From Agarivorans sp. Toyoura001 (GTDB lineage Bacteria > Pseudomonadota > Gammaproteobacteria > Enterobacterales > Celerinatantimonadaceae), in NCBI RefSeq assembly GCF_005405585.1, contig NZ_BJEQ01000009.1, positions 1 to 64,000 on the forward strand: a stretch of DNA of 64,000 nucleotides. The letters run 5' to 3'. The notes under the pieces were generated by a model. The model did no database searches. It had not been told where the DNA came from and saw nothing but the letters and a program-made list of their open reading frames with translations. Made by a program: the position numbers and the translations under genes. Of this stretch, positions 18,347 through 28,300 are shown piece after piece (position 1 is the stretch's first letter; the number at the start of each line of letters is the position of its first letter).

Positions 18347-20095
18347 ATGGCGCAACCCAAATTACGAATGCGTTTAGGTGACTTGCTTGTAAGTGAGCAA
18401 GTTATTAGTGAAGCTGAGTTAATGAGCGCATTGGCTCAACAAAAGCAAACCGGGCGAAAGTTAGGCGCGACATTAATTGAACTTGGGGTTATTGCCGAAG
18501 TGCAGTTACTGGAGTTTTTGGCTCGCCAACTCGGCATTCCTTTTGTCGATTTAGCTCAGGCCTCTGTCGATGCTAATGCCGTTGTTATGTTGGGTGAAGT
18601 TCATGCTCGACGCTTACGAGCTTTGGTAATTCATAAAGATGGAGACGTACTTACTGTCGCCATTTCTGACCCCGCCGATCTCTCGGCTATTGATACCTTA
18701 GCCGGGTTGTTAGCGCCAAGTCAGCTTAAATATGTAGTAGCTCGTGAATCACAAGTGGTAGAAGCTTTTGACCGCTTCTATCGCCGTACGCGAGAAATTG
18801 AAGGTTTTGCCCAAGAGCTAAAAGAAGAGTATGCCAGCGCCGATGAATTTGATATTGGTCTGGCGACTGCCAACGACGAAAGTAACGAAACTACCGTGGT
18901 TAAGTTGCTGCAATCTTTGTTTGAAGATGCGGTACAAGTTGGCGCGTCAGATATTCATATTGAGCCAGACGACAAGGTATTACGGATCCGCCAACGGGTA
19001 GATGGTGTACTACAAGAAAGTGTATTAAACGAAGTGCAAATTGCCTCGGCCATGGTGCTGCGTTTGAAGTTGATGTCTGGGCTAGATATTTCTGAGAAAC
19101 GTTTACCACAAGATGGCCGCTTTAATATTAAAGTACGTGGCCATTCTATCGATGTACGTTTATCTACCATGCCTATTCAGGCTGGTGAATCAGTAGTAAT
19201 GCGTTTGCTCGATCAGTCTGCGGGTATTTTGTCCTTAGAGCAAACCGGTATGCCGCCCGACATCATGGAACGTTTCCGCCGCCAATTGCATCGCCCTCAT
19301 GGCATGATCGTGGTAACGGGGCCAACCGGTAGTGGTAAAACCACCACTTTGTACGGGTCCTTAAGTGAGCTTAATCAGCCAGAATCAAAAATTATTACCG
19401 TAGAAGACCCGGTTGAATATCGTCTTCCTCGGATTAACCAAGTACAAGTAAACACCAAAATTGGTCTCGACTTTTCCAGTATTTTACGGACAACTTTGCG
19501 TCAAGATCCCGATATTTTGCTGGTGGGCGAGATGCGTGACCAAGAAACCGTAGAGATTGGTTTGCGTGGCGCTTTAACCGGTCACTTGGTGCTTACCACT
19601 CTGCACACTAATGATGCCATTACTAGTGCCCTGCGTTTAATTGATATGGGCGCAGCGGGCTATTTGGTAGCAAGCTCCTTAAGAACCATTCTTGCTCAAC
19701 GTTTAGTTCGTCGTTTATGTGACAACTGCAAACAAGAGCAAGCTGCCACGCTAGAAGAAAAAGTTTGGCTAGAGCACATCAGTAGCCAAGATTTAAGTCA
19801 GCAAGTTTTCTTTAAAGGCCGAGGTTGTCAAACCTGTAATTACACCGGATACAAAGGTCGAATTGGTGTATTTGAAATGCTTGAGTTAAACGAAGCAATG
19901 ATGGAGTGTTTGCGTCGTGATGACCCTGATGAGTTTTCCAAGGTCGCCAAAGCGTCTGAGCAATATAGACCTCTCTCTTTAGCCGCCTTAGATTACGCCA
20001 AACAAGGTGTTACCTCGATTGAAGAAGTGCTGCGTTTAGTGGAAGAAATTGATGTTTACGGCAGTGTAGTGAATCAAGCGGAAGAGTCTGTGTAA
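18347..20095 (+). CDS. mshE: MSHA pilus extension ATPase MshE
   Basis: The GspE/PilB-family hexameric ATPase that powers pilus extension, 582 residues. The N-terminus (about residues 5-60) has two copies of the MshEN pattern, with RLGDLLVSEQVI and LGATLIELGVI. In Vibrio MshE this domain binds c-di-GMP and controls pilus extension. The C-terminal ATPase has Walker A GPTGSGKTTT near 325, an Asp box, Walker B LLVGEMRDQET near 388, and paired Cys-x-x-Cys motifs (CDNC, CQTC) that bind zinc. It starts 2 bp after mshN and overlaps the mshG start by one base. Confidence 0.96.
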   Translation: MAQPKLRMRLGDLLVSEQVISEAELMSALAQQKQTGRKLGATLIELGVIAEVQLLEFLARQLGIPFVDLAQASVDANAVVMLGEVHARRLRALVIHKDGDVLTVAISDPADLSAIDTLAGLLAPSQLKYVVARESQVVEAFDRFYRRTREIEGFAQELKEEYASADEFDIGLATANDESNETTVVKLLQSLFEDAVQVGASDIHIEPDDKVLRIRQRVDGVLQESVLNEVQIASAMVLRLKLMSGLDISEKRLPQDGRFNIKVRGHSIDVRLSTMPIQAGESVVMRLLDQSAGILSLEQTGMPPDIMERFRRQLHRPHGMIVVTGPTGSGKTTTLYGSLSELNQPESKIITVEDPVEYRLPRINQVQVNTKIGLDFSSILRTTLRQDPDILLVGEMRDQETVEIGLRGALTGHLVLTTLHTNDAITSALRLIDMGAAGYLVASSLRTILAQRLVRRLCDNCKQEQAATLEEKVWLEHISSQDLSQQVFFKGRGCQTCNYTGYKGRIGVFEMLELNEAMMECLRRDDPDEFSKVAKASEQYRPLSLAALDYAKQGVTSIEEVLRLVEEIDVYGSVVNQAEESV

Positions 20096-21324
20096 TGGCT
20101 ATTTTTCGCTATCAAGTTCGCGATAGCACAGGTCGCCTAATAAACGGCGATATTGAGGCGGCTAATCAAAATGCGGCTGCAGAAAGTTTACTTCGTCGCG
20201 GCTTAACACCGATTAAAATTGCCGAAGGAAAAGTGCAAGGCGAGGGTTTTGGTAGCTTAGATGTCAGTAGCTTATGGGAGGGGCGAATTAAAATTGATGA
20301 GTTGGTGGTATTCACTCGTCAAATGTACTCGCTAACCAAAGCTGGTATACCTATTATGCGGGCGATAAATGGCTTGGCCGAAACGGCCCACAGTAAGCTA
20401 TTGCGCCGTTCCTTGGCGGGGGTATCAGATGCGCTAAGTAGTGGGCGGGCGTTATCTACATCAATGGCGGAATACCCGAAAGTATTCTCACAGTTGTTTG
20501 TAAGTATTGTGCATGTGGGCGAAAACACTGGCCAACTAGAGCAAGCGTTTTTGCAGTTATCGCAGTACTTAGAATTAGAAATGGATACTCGAAAGCGGAT
20601 TAAAACCGCGATGCGTTATCCCACTTTTGTGATTTTGGCGATTGTTATCGCCATGGTGATTTTGAATATATTTGTTATTCCACAATTTGCTGAAATATTT
20701 GGTAGATTTAACGTGGAGTTACCCTTAGCCACCAGAATATTGATAGGAACGTCGAACTTTTTTGTGAACTTTTGGCCGCTGTTATTAGTGTTAGCAATTG
20801 GTTCGGTGTTTTTGGTGAGGTGGTATGTAGCCACTCCCAAGGGGCGAATGTTGTGGGATAAAACCCGCTTGCGTTTACCGGTGGTTGGCTCGGTGATTGA
20901 ACGTTCTTTATTAGCGCGTTTTTCTCGTAGTTTTGCCATGATGTTGGGCGCAGGCGTTCCGTTAAATCAAGCTTTATCACTAGTGGCCAGTGCGGTAGAC
21001 AATGCCTTTATGGCAGAGCGTATTGTAGAGATGCGCCGAGGTATTGAACGCGGAGAGAGCTTATTGCGCAATGCCATCGCTAGTGAGTTGTTTACGCCCT
21101 TGGTATTACAGATGATCTCGGTGGGTGAAGAAACCGGCCAAGTGGATGAATTGCTGACCGAAGCTGCTGAGTTTTATGAGCGTGAAGTGGACTATGATTT
21201 AAAGAGTTTAACCGCGCGAATTGAACCAATACTCATTAGCGTGGTCGCAGGTATGGTGCTAATTCTTGCTTTGGGTATCTTTACGCCAATGTGGGACATG
21301 ATGCGTGCAGTTCGAGGTGGTTAA
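20095..21324 (+). CDS. mshG: MSHA inner-membrane platform protein MshG
   Basis: The PilC/GspF-family platform protein, 409 residues, around which the MshE hexamer works. It has two GspF repeats, each starting with a conserved FTRQM...AGIP or FSRSFAMMLGAGVP segment (near residues 72 and 275), and three membrane helices (about 170-195, 220-242 and 380-400). The ATG start overlaps the mshE stop by one base (TAATG). Confidence 0.95.
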   Translation: MAIFRYQVRDSTGRLINGDIEAANQNAAAESLLRRGLTPIKIAEGKVQGEGFGSLDVSSLWEGRIKIDELVVFTRQMYSLTKAGIPIMRAINGLAETAHSKLLRRSLAGVSDALSSGRALSTSMAEYPKVFSQLFVSIVHVGENTGQLEQAFLQLSQYLELEMDTRKRIKTAMRYPTFVILAIVIAMVILNIFVIPQFAEIFGRFNVELPLATRILIGTSNFFVNFWPLLLVLAIGSVFLVRWYVATPKGRMLWDKTRLRLPVVGSVIERSLLARFSRSFAMMLGAGVPLNQALSLVASAVDNAFMAERIVEMRRGIERGESLLRNAIASELFTPLVLQMISVGEETGQVDELLTEAAEFYEREVDYDLKSLTARIEPILISVVAGMVLILALGIFTPMWDMMRAVRGG

Positions 21325-21816
21325 GTGAATCGGCAAGATTTACTGGAGAATAACCGTTCTCGCTTCAGCTGGATTGTGACATTCTGCATAGTTTTATTAG
21401 TCGTATTATTGCTTTTAATTAGCTTTGTTAGGACAATTGAGCAAGCAGAGCAGCAAGTTGTAGAAGAATATACTCAAACTTGGGTTAACCAGTTGGCGCA
21501 AGTTCACGGTTTATGGATAGCCAGATTTAGACCCGAGTTCTTAGAGGTAAATCTTTATCAACTCGATAGTTTAACCGGTGAACAAAAGGCACTAGAACCG
21601 ATCACGCTTAAAATGACTAAATCTGGTTGGCCAGACGTTGGCAATCGACAAGATTGCTTGGTCTTATGGCAGCAATTAGTGGGTGTTGAGTTGAGTTTTG
21701 AAGGGAAGGCAAGTGATGCTGAATTTTTACAGCGGCGCTGTTATTTTACCTTTGAGCAGTTAGCGGTGATGGTGTACAGCCCGCAACAAGGTTCGATTAC
21801 AAAGGAATGGCTGTAA
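21325..21816 (+). CDS. mshF: MSHA biogenesis protein MshF
   Basis: A 163-residue bitopic protein with an N-terminal membrane helix (about residues 14-34) and a periplasmic remainder. It has no recognisable domain beyond the family; assignment rests on its position between mshG and mshB and on length. It starts with GTG immediately after the mshG stop (TAAGTG). Confidence 0.82.
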   Translation: MNRQDLLENNRSRFSWIVTFCIVLLVVLLLLISFVRTIEQAEQQVVEEYTQTWVNQLAQVHGLWIARFRPEFLEVNLYQLDSLTGEQKALEPITLKMTKSGWPDVGNRQDCLVLWQQLVGVELSFEGKASDAEFLQRRCYFTFEQLAVMVYSPQQGSITKEWL

Positions 21817-21841
21817 AGCTGATTTGAGGAGTAACTAACAA

Positions 21842-22492
21842 GTGACAATTTATCCTAGCCTAAGTGCTAACAAATACAGGCAAGTCGGCTTCTCATTGAT
21901 CGAGTTGGTGATTGTTATTGTGGTGTTGGGGATCCTCGCTGTTACTGCATTACCACGATTTTTGGATGTAACAGAAGAAGCTAAGGTAGCCAGCCTTGAG
22001 GGCGTAGCGGGTGGATTTGCTACAGGTGTTTCTTTAGCGAGAGCACAATGGGAAGCTGAAGGTCGACCGAGTGAAAACGGTAAGAATGCCGTTATTTACG
22101 ATACTCAGAAGGTGTATTTAACAACTCCTACTGCTGCTCAAATATCTAACGGTAGTGTTGCGCCTGGTTACCCTGTAACCAGTGATGATGAAGAAGTAGA
22201 TCCTGGCTCGCTTAGCGGCGAAAAGTGCCTAAAAGTATGGGACGCTATTTTACAAAACCCGGCTCGAGCGACCAGCACCTTTGCTGAAGTTGCCGATCAA
22301 GGCGATTATTTTAAATATTACACCACGGTGACCGGCGCTGCTGAAGCGACCAGATGTATTTTCTACCAAGTTAACTCCTTGGCAAAAAATAGCGATGGGT
22401 CTTACGTTGATCCTGGCAACGACGAAGGCTCTTTTAATAACTTTACGTACCAACCCGCCGCTGGGCGAGTTTTTACAAATATTTCTAACTAA
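21842..22492 (+). CDS. mshB: MSHA minor pilin MshB
   Basis: A type IV pilin-like protein, 216 residues. It has a class III signal with a 16-residue leader ending in Gly and cleavage before [12 protein letters not shown], followed by the usual glutamate at position +5. A hydrophobic N-terminal helix is followed by a globular domain with a pair of cysteines. It starts with GTG after GAGGAG. It opens the structural (pilin) half of the locus and is probably a minor pilin, as it is longer than MshA. Confidence 0.93.
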   Translation: MTIYPSLSANKYRQVGFSLIELVIVIVVLGILAVTALPRFLDVTEEAKVASLEGVAGGFATGVSLARAQWEAEGRPSENGKNAVIYDTQKVYLTTPTAAQISNGSVAPGYPVTSDDEEVDPGSLSGEKCLKVWDAILQNPARATSTFAEVADQGDYFKYYTTVTGAAEATRCIFYQVNSLAKNSDGSYVDPGNDEGSFNNFTYQPAAGRVFTNISN

Positions 22493-22528
22493 CGATTTAT
22501 AAATCAATAATTTTCTAAGGATATAGAA

Positions 22529-22996
22529 ATGAAAACAACTAAACAGCAAGGTTTTACGCTAATTGAATTGGTGATTGTTATTATCATCTTAGGTATTTTG
22601 GCTGTGACTGCAGCACCTAAGTTTTTAAACTTACAAACTGATGCTCGCGCTTCAACTGTGAAAGGCTTGGAAGGAGCAGTTAAAGGCGGAGCCAATTTGA
22701 TTTATAGTAAAGCGGCAATTGCTGGTATTGAAGCAAGTTCTGGTGATGTATCAGGAGCAAATAGCACTGATGTTTCAACGACTCTTGGTTACCCTAATGT
22801 AGCTGCATTTGGTTCAGATCAACTCGATGGTTGGCTAGATCTTAGTACTGCTGAATGGACTGTTACTACTTCTGGTGCTGGTGCAACTATTACTCCGGCG
22901 GGCTTTACTGCTTCTTCTGGTGCTTGTGAAGTTCAATATACGATTGCAGATAGCACGAGCTCTGCTCAAACTGTATCAGTTGTAACTGGCTGTTAA
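22529..22996 (+). CDS. mshA: MSHA major pilin MshA
   Basis: The major pilus subunit, 155 residues. The leader MKTTKQQG is cut before [12 protein letters not shown] (Glu5 present), and the conserved hydrophobic helix continues to about residue 30. The globular domain is rich in Ser, Thr, Ala and Gly, and a C-terminal disulfide loop is likely between the cysteines in GACEVQY and the final TGC. An AAGGA site precedes the ATG. A hairpin right after the gene probably reduces transcription of the minor-pilin genes, fitting high expression of MshA. Confidence 0.95.
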   Translation: MKTTKQQGFTLIELVIVIIILGILAVTAAPKFLNLQTDARASTVKGLEGAVKGGANLIYSKAAIAGIEASSGDVSGANSTDVSTTLGYPNVAAFGSDQLDGWLDLSTAEWTVTTSGAGATITPAGFTASSGACEVQYTIADSTSSAQTVSVVTGC

Positions 22997-23002
22997 TTGT
23001 TT

Positions 23003-23033
23003 AAGGCTAGCTTCGGCTAGCCTTTACTTTTTA
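23003..23033 (+). terminator. UUCG-loop hairpin terminator or attenuator after mshA
   Basis: A perfect 9-bp stem (AAGGCTAGC / GCTAGCCTT) closes on a TTCG tetraloop and is followed by TACTTTTTAA. The T tract is interrupted, so partial termination is more likely than full. It sits 7 bp after the major-pilin stop codon, where it could stabilise the mshA message and lower expression of mshC onward. Confidence 0.75.
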
Positions 23034-23042
23034 ACTATTAGA

Positions 23043-23519
23043 TTGGAAACATCATTTAAACCTCACCCTCGAAACTCCGGCTTTACCACTATTGAGCTGG
23101 TGATTACGCTCATCCTCATTGGCATTCTTGCTATCACTGTATTCCCCAGATTCTTTCGCGGCGGCTTTGCTGAAATAAGCCTGCGCGAGCAATTGCTAAG
23201 TCGTTTACATTTAATACAAACCCAAGCAATGAACCATTATCAAGATTGCTTTTTTCTGCAAATTAACAGTGAGAACTATTTTTCTGGCGAGCTAGCAACA
23301 AACGGTAATTGTTTAAGCACTATTGATGTTCTAGAAGAGGTGTCTTTTTCTAGCGATCTCAATGTTAGCCAAGGTGTTATTCGTTTTGATGGACTTGGAC
23401 GAGTTAGGCTGGCTGATTCCAGTTTATGTTCGCAGTTCCCTTGCATTATTAGCGTGCAAGGTGAAGAAACTCACACCATTGTTATAGAATCAGAGGGCTA
23501 TATTCATGCGCCCTTGTAA
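23043..23519 (+). CDS. mshC: MSHA minor pilin MshC
   Basis: A 158-residue pilin-like protein with the class III signal NSG cut before FTTIELVITLILIG. The only in-frame initiator upstream of the leader is TTG at 23043; stop codons lie just before it, and the ribosome binding site is weak. This fits low-level expression of a minor pilin behind the mshA hairpin. It overlaps mshD by 14 bases. Confidence 0.88.
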   Translation: METSFKPHPRNSGFTTIELVITLILIGILAITVFPRFFRGGFAEISLREQLLSRLHLIQTQAMNHYQDCFFLQINSENYFSGELATNGNCLSTIDVLEEVSFSSDLNVSQGVIRFDGLGRVRLADSSLCSQFPCIISVQGEETHTIVIESEGYIHAPL

Positions 23520-24033
23520 AAGCTCCAGAGATAGCGGTTTTACTCTGATTGAGCTGATTGTTGGCATAGTGGTGCTTGCGATTTCGCTTGTAGTCATTAC
23601 CTCATTTTTAGCACCTCAAGCGGTGCGTAGTATTGACCCTATTTACCAAGTACGATCCGCCGAATTAGGGTCTAGCCTAATGAATGAAATACTGTCTAAA
23701 TCATTTGATCACAATTCGGATCATACTGGCGGAGGGCTGTGGCGCTGTGGAGAAACTGGGCAGCCTGCTTGTACTGTCGCAGGTAGTTATGGTCCGGACG
23801 GAGAAACTCGTTCTCAATATAACGATGTGGATGATTACCATACTAATGGTAATTTTATCGCTATTGACGACAGTTTAGGAACTAACTTAGCCAACATCTA
23901 TCGCAACTATTCTTATCGAGTGGCTATCGACAGTTCAGAGAATGGCATTAATGTAGCTAAACGCATCGATTTGTGGATAAGGGCGCCTAATGGCGCTGAT
24001 TACGCCTTTAGTGCTTATCGGTGGAATTACTAA
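23506..24033 (+). CDS. mshD: MSHA minor pilin MshD
   Basis: A 175-residue pilin-like protein with leader ending DSG cut before FTLIELIVGIVV (Glu5 present). The rest includes a segment around AELGSSLMNEILSKSFDHN, characteristic of MshD. It starts inside the end of mshC and its stop overlaps the mshO start. Confidence 0.92.
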   Translation: MRPCKSSRDSGFTLIELIVGIVVLAISLVVITSFLAPQAVRSIDPIYQVRSAELGSSLMNEILSKSFDHNSDHTGGGLWRCGETGQPACTVAGSYGPDGETRSQYNDVDDYHTNGNFIAIDDSLGTNLANIYRNYSYRVAIDSSENGINVAKRIDLWIRAPNGADYAFSAYRWNY

Positions 24034-24866
24034 TGGCTAAGCAAGTGGGTTTTACGCTTATTGAACTCGTCATTACCATGGTGTTATTGGCAATACTGGC
24101 GATTGCTACCACCGATTTTTTGCGTACCGGTAGCCTTATTTACCGACAAAGTGCTGATAGGCAGGTGTTGCTAGGTGAGGCGCGTTTTGCCATTGAGCGC
24201 CTAAACAGAGAATTACATAATAGCTTACCGAATAGTGCTCGTTTAGATCCAAATGGAGCGAATGTCACTGACTATTGTTTGAGTTTTGTGCCTACCATCT
24301 CGGCACATACTTATATTGACATTCCTGTTGCCCCGAGTAGTTCGGCGTCAGCAGCGGTGGTTACTTCACCAAGTCAACCATCGATTATCTCTACCGCAGA
24401 ACCAGCCTGGCTAAGCACTTACATACTCAACTCCGATGAGGTGCTACTGGCGTCTGGAGGCTTGGTAAACGCAGGCTGTAGTTCTGCAACTGGCAAAGTG
24501 TTCTGCTTAGCTAACATAAGTGAAGATGCTAGTTCGGGAGCCAGTACCCTAGGTTTTTCCGATTCTTCAAATAATGCAACATCAGTGAGTTTTACTACGG
24601 ACTCACCCTCACAGAGAACTTTTATATTGGGGGAGCCGATTCGCTATTGTCTTGAAAACAATCGCTTGCTGCGTTTTCAGCCAGCAGACAGTGGTACCGG
24701 TGTACTAATGGCGAGTAAACTCGAAAACCCTAATACAGTGCAACCCTTTCAGGTGGTGCAGCCTAGCTTGACCAGAAACGGCTTAGTGAATCTACGCTTG
24801 CGGTTTGTTGAAAATAATGAGGTAGTGGAATTTAATCATGACATCGTCATTCTCAACCAGCCTTAA
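24033..24866 (+). CDS. mshO: MSHA minor pilin MshO
   Basis: A 277-residue PilW/GspJ-like pseudopilin with leader MAKQVG cut before [17 protein letters not shown] at 24021 is in frame and would give a longer leader, but the ATG at 24033 overlaps the mshD stop (TAATG) and has GGTGG upstream, so it is preferred. The C-terminal part is larger than in the major pilin, as expected for a tip-proximal subunit. It overlaps mshP by 29 bases. Confidence 0.9.
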   Translation: MAKQVGFTLIELVITMVLLAILAIATTDFLRTGSLIYRQSADRQVLLGEARFAIERLNRELHNSLPNSARLDPNGANVTDYCLSFVPTISAHTYIDIPVAPSSSASAAVVTSPSQPSIISTAEPAWLSTYILNSDEVLLASGGLVNAGCSSATGKVFCLANISEDASSGASTLGFSDSSNNATSVSFTTDSPSQRTFILGEPIRYCLENNRLLRFQPADSGTGVLMASKLENPNTVQPFQVVQPSLTRNGLVNLRLRFVENNEVVEFNHDIVILNQP

Positions 24867-25302
24867 GCAGGGACAACTAGTTAGCAACCCTGCTAAGCAG
24901 CAGGGGAGTGCGTTGGTGATAGCGATTTTTGTGATTGTGGTGATGGCTTTAATTAGTGCTGCATTAACGGTGATGTTACAAGATACCTCTCGCAATGCCG
25001 CTTGGGATGTATTGGGTACTCGTGCCGAATTAGCCGCTTATTCTGGCTTAGAACAAAGCTTGTCTGAACTGTTTCCTTTAAATACACCAAATACAACCCC
25101 AGGCAATTGCAACGATGTGACGCCGAATCCTGCTTTAAATGGGCAAGCTTTTAGTAGCTGTAGCGTAGCAGTTACCTGCCAACAAAACGATATAGCGCAA
25201 TTAAACGCGCGCTTTTTTGATTTGCAAGCCACCGCTTCTTGCGGCTCTGGTGAGGTTCTCGTTCAACGCTCTCAACAAATTCAAGCGAGGAGCGGCTTAT
25301 GA
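24838..25302 (+). CDS. mshP: MSHA biogenesis protein MshP (PilX-like)
   Basis: A 154-residue PilX/GspK-like protein. The hydrophobic segment follows KQQGSALVIAIFVIVVM near residue 21; it has the GSALV pattern of PilX-type minor pilins instead of the canonical FTLIE. Several cysteines occur in the C-terminal half. It starts within the end of mshO, and its stop overlaps the mshQ start as ATGA. Confidence 0.88.
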   Translation: MTSSFSTSLKQGQLVSNPAKQQGSALVIAIFVIVVMALISAALTVMLQDTSRNAAWDVLGTRAELAAYSGLEQSLSELFPLNTPNTTPGNCNDVTPNPALNGQAFSSCSVAVTCQQNDIAQLNARFFDLQATASCGSGEVLVQRSQQIQARSGL

Positions 25303-28300
25303 AATTAACGGCACTAATTAGCCCTCTTCTTATTAGTCTTCTGGTGAGTCCTCAGTTAGCTTTAGCCGTTGATTGTGTCGACGTATTTACCAGCCCCATA
25401 GCATCTTCACAAAATAATCGTCGTTTGGAGATAAATTGGTTAGCGCGAGTCTACGGAAGCAATCAAGGGCGATTGGATATAGATAGCGTTGATAAAGTTA
25501 GCTCATCAGATGGAAATACTTGTCCTGATGCCAATACCGATTGCGTGGCTAGCGGTAACTTAGCCTCGGCGGGTAGCAATGTTAATATTGAAAAAATTAA
25601 CAACGGGCAGTCTGTTAATGTGGGTTACCAACAAACTGTCACGCTTGGCTCAGCCAGCTATAACACAAATAATTTTGCAGACATTCAAGGGGCTACTCAA
25701 AGTACCATCAACTTTTCTAGTGATCGCAATGAGTATTTTATTGAGAATGTGAATGTAGGTTACCAATCTGCTTTACGTCTCTCGCCAGGAACATATTGGA
25801 TAGATGGTGATTTTACCATCGGCCAAGAGGCTACACTAGAATTGCTTGGCTCCAGTGGTACGGTAAAAATATTTGTGAATCGTAACGTGACCGCAGGTTA
25901 CCAAGCTAAGTTAAATGTAAATGGCGACCCCTTACGTTTGGCCATCTATACCCGAGAGGACATCGATTTAGCCAATGAAACTGAGTCTGCTTTTATTGGT
26001 TACGCTAGACGGAACATTGCTTTAAATTACCAAGCCGAATTAGAGGGGGCGTTATTCACCCAGCAACGCGATGTGGTAATGGTTAACGAGTCGGTTGTTC
26101 GAGGAATTGCTAATCCAGGAGAGGTAGATTTTGCTCCTCTGTGTAACAGTAGCGTGACAGAACCACTTTTGTTGCAGTTTGGTAGCGCTGGTGCAGGGCA
26201 AAATGGTGGTACGGTTACATTTGACCAAACTTATCAGTCTAAACCTTTAGTGTTTTTAATGACGCCTATTGATGCTAACGACCCAAACAATGACGGACCG
26301 GTAGCAGCGCTAGTCACCAGTGTCGATGTTGATAAATTTACATGGGTACGTCAAGAGCCTCCTTTCAACTCCACTGCATCAAAAAACATAGAAGCAGTAG
26401 ATTGGATTGCTGTTAATGAAGGTGAGCATTTTCTCGAAGACGGCACTGAGTTAAGAGCGGGCAAGATAAGCACCAATACTGCTTTTCCGTTTCCCGATAG
26501 AGACTATTTTAATGTAGATATGCCCAACAATTTATCGGTGGTTTTGCATCAAAGTCAGTCGCGTAATAACAATTGCTGGCTCACCACCACGTCAGAATAT
26601 AACAATAGTGGTATTCGCTTAGCGATTGATAACAGTGAAGCCTACGATTTCCGCTTTTTCGCACGTTATTGTAACTCACAAAGTGACTCAATTTATTACA
26701 CTGACTTACAAGATGAAACAGTCGCCTATCTCGCAACAGAGCCAGTAGTAGGAGCCATTACTGTAGATAATGAAGTCATTAATTATCAATTTGGTAACTC
26801 GTTAACTCACGGTAGTGGTGGAAGCACTATTACACCGCAAGCAACGTGTGATTACTCCACTCCTTATCAAAACAACTTGTTCTCTTCGCCGCCTATATTG
26901 GTGGCCAGCAAAAATGAACGTAGAGGTAACAATGGCGGTTGGTTGAGACGCTGTCAGCACAACGCGGCTGATTTCTCAATGATTACAGAGGAAGACCAAT
27001 ACCTTGATAATGAACGAAGCCATTTAGCGGAAAGCTACAGCTACATGGCTTTTAGTTCTAATGCTTCGGTGGCTGTACCAGGGCTTAATATCTCTGCTCA
27101 GGACTTTGGTTTAACCTGTGATATTCATGAGGTAACCATTCAAGCAACCCTTGATGGGCAAGTGGATCAAAGTTTTGTAGGGACGGTGAATCTATCCACC
27201 TCTAGCAATAAAGGTACCTGGTCGAAAGGAAACGGACTTGGCAACTTAGTACCAGAAAATAACAACGGCAAAGCAAGTTATGGTTTCACTGCTGCTGATT
27301 TGGGTGAGGTGAGTTTAGGTTTATTCCATCCTTTAGAGGGCTCAGTAACCTTAACTGTCGTTGACGGCACGGTAGGCGATTCTACTGTAGTAACTTTTAA
27401 TGCTTACGGCTTTGAAGAAAAATTGGTGGGGGCATGGGGCGAGAATCCTCATAAAGCCAACACTGAATTTAAATTACAGCTAACCGCCGTAGGTAAAGAC
27501 CCTGATGGAACCGAGTGTCGCCCAATCACTAATTATGAAGGGCAAAAGAGTTTACGTTTTTGGACTGACTATACCGAGCCAACAACTGGCACTCGGCAGT
27601 TAGCAGTAAAGAACCAAAGCACCAATAATTATGTGGATGTAAGCACTACCCAAGCACTACGTACAGCAGTAGCTATTTACTTTGTTGATGGTTTAGCAGA
27701 AATAGATCTTCGGTACCCAGATGTAGGTCGCTTAGGCATTAATTTTTGGGATGAAGATGGCTCTGTGGTGGATGGAAATACCACTACCTTGTTAGGCAGT
27801 GCTAGCGCTGAATTGATACCAGATAGATTTGAATGGGCGTTGATTGAAAATGAAGTCAACGAAACTAACTCGAGTTCAAATAATGATACAGTGCCATTTG
27901 CCAGGTCTGGCACGCCTTTTAAATCTTGGTTAGCGGCGCGAATAGCTAATTGCACACCGTCTTCGGTAACAGATTCTTCATGTGATGCGGCTAATTTTAT
28001 CGCTGACACCGATAAGCTTGGGCTTAAAGTTGAGCTTGCCTCGCCAGATAGTGGCGTACTAGGCACATTTAATGATGGCGTGATTGTCAGTCAGATTGCC
28101 GGCATCGTGGTGGTTGACGAAAACGAATATCACGATGTGGGCAGCATCAATTACTCTGGGTGGATTAGTAAATATTTGGATTACACTTTTGTTTATCCTG
28201 ATGGTACAGATCTATCGACTGTTATAGATTATGACGTCAGTGTGGCAAATACTGAGGTGGGTATGTTTTATCCTCATCACTTTGAACTGTCGTCGGCCGT

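Noticed and set aside
27677-28066. 129-codon minus-strand frame inside mshQ
   Set aside because: No ribosome binding site or recognisable domain, and it lies wholly inside a well supported gene in the other direction.
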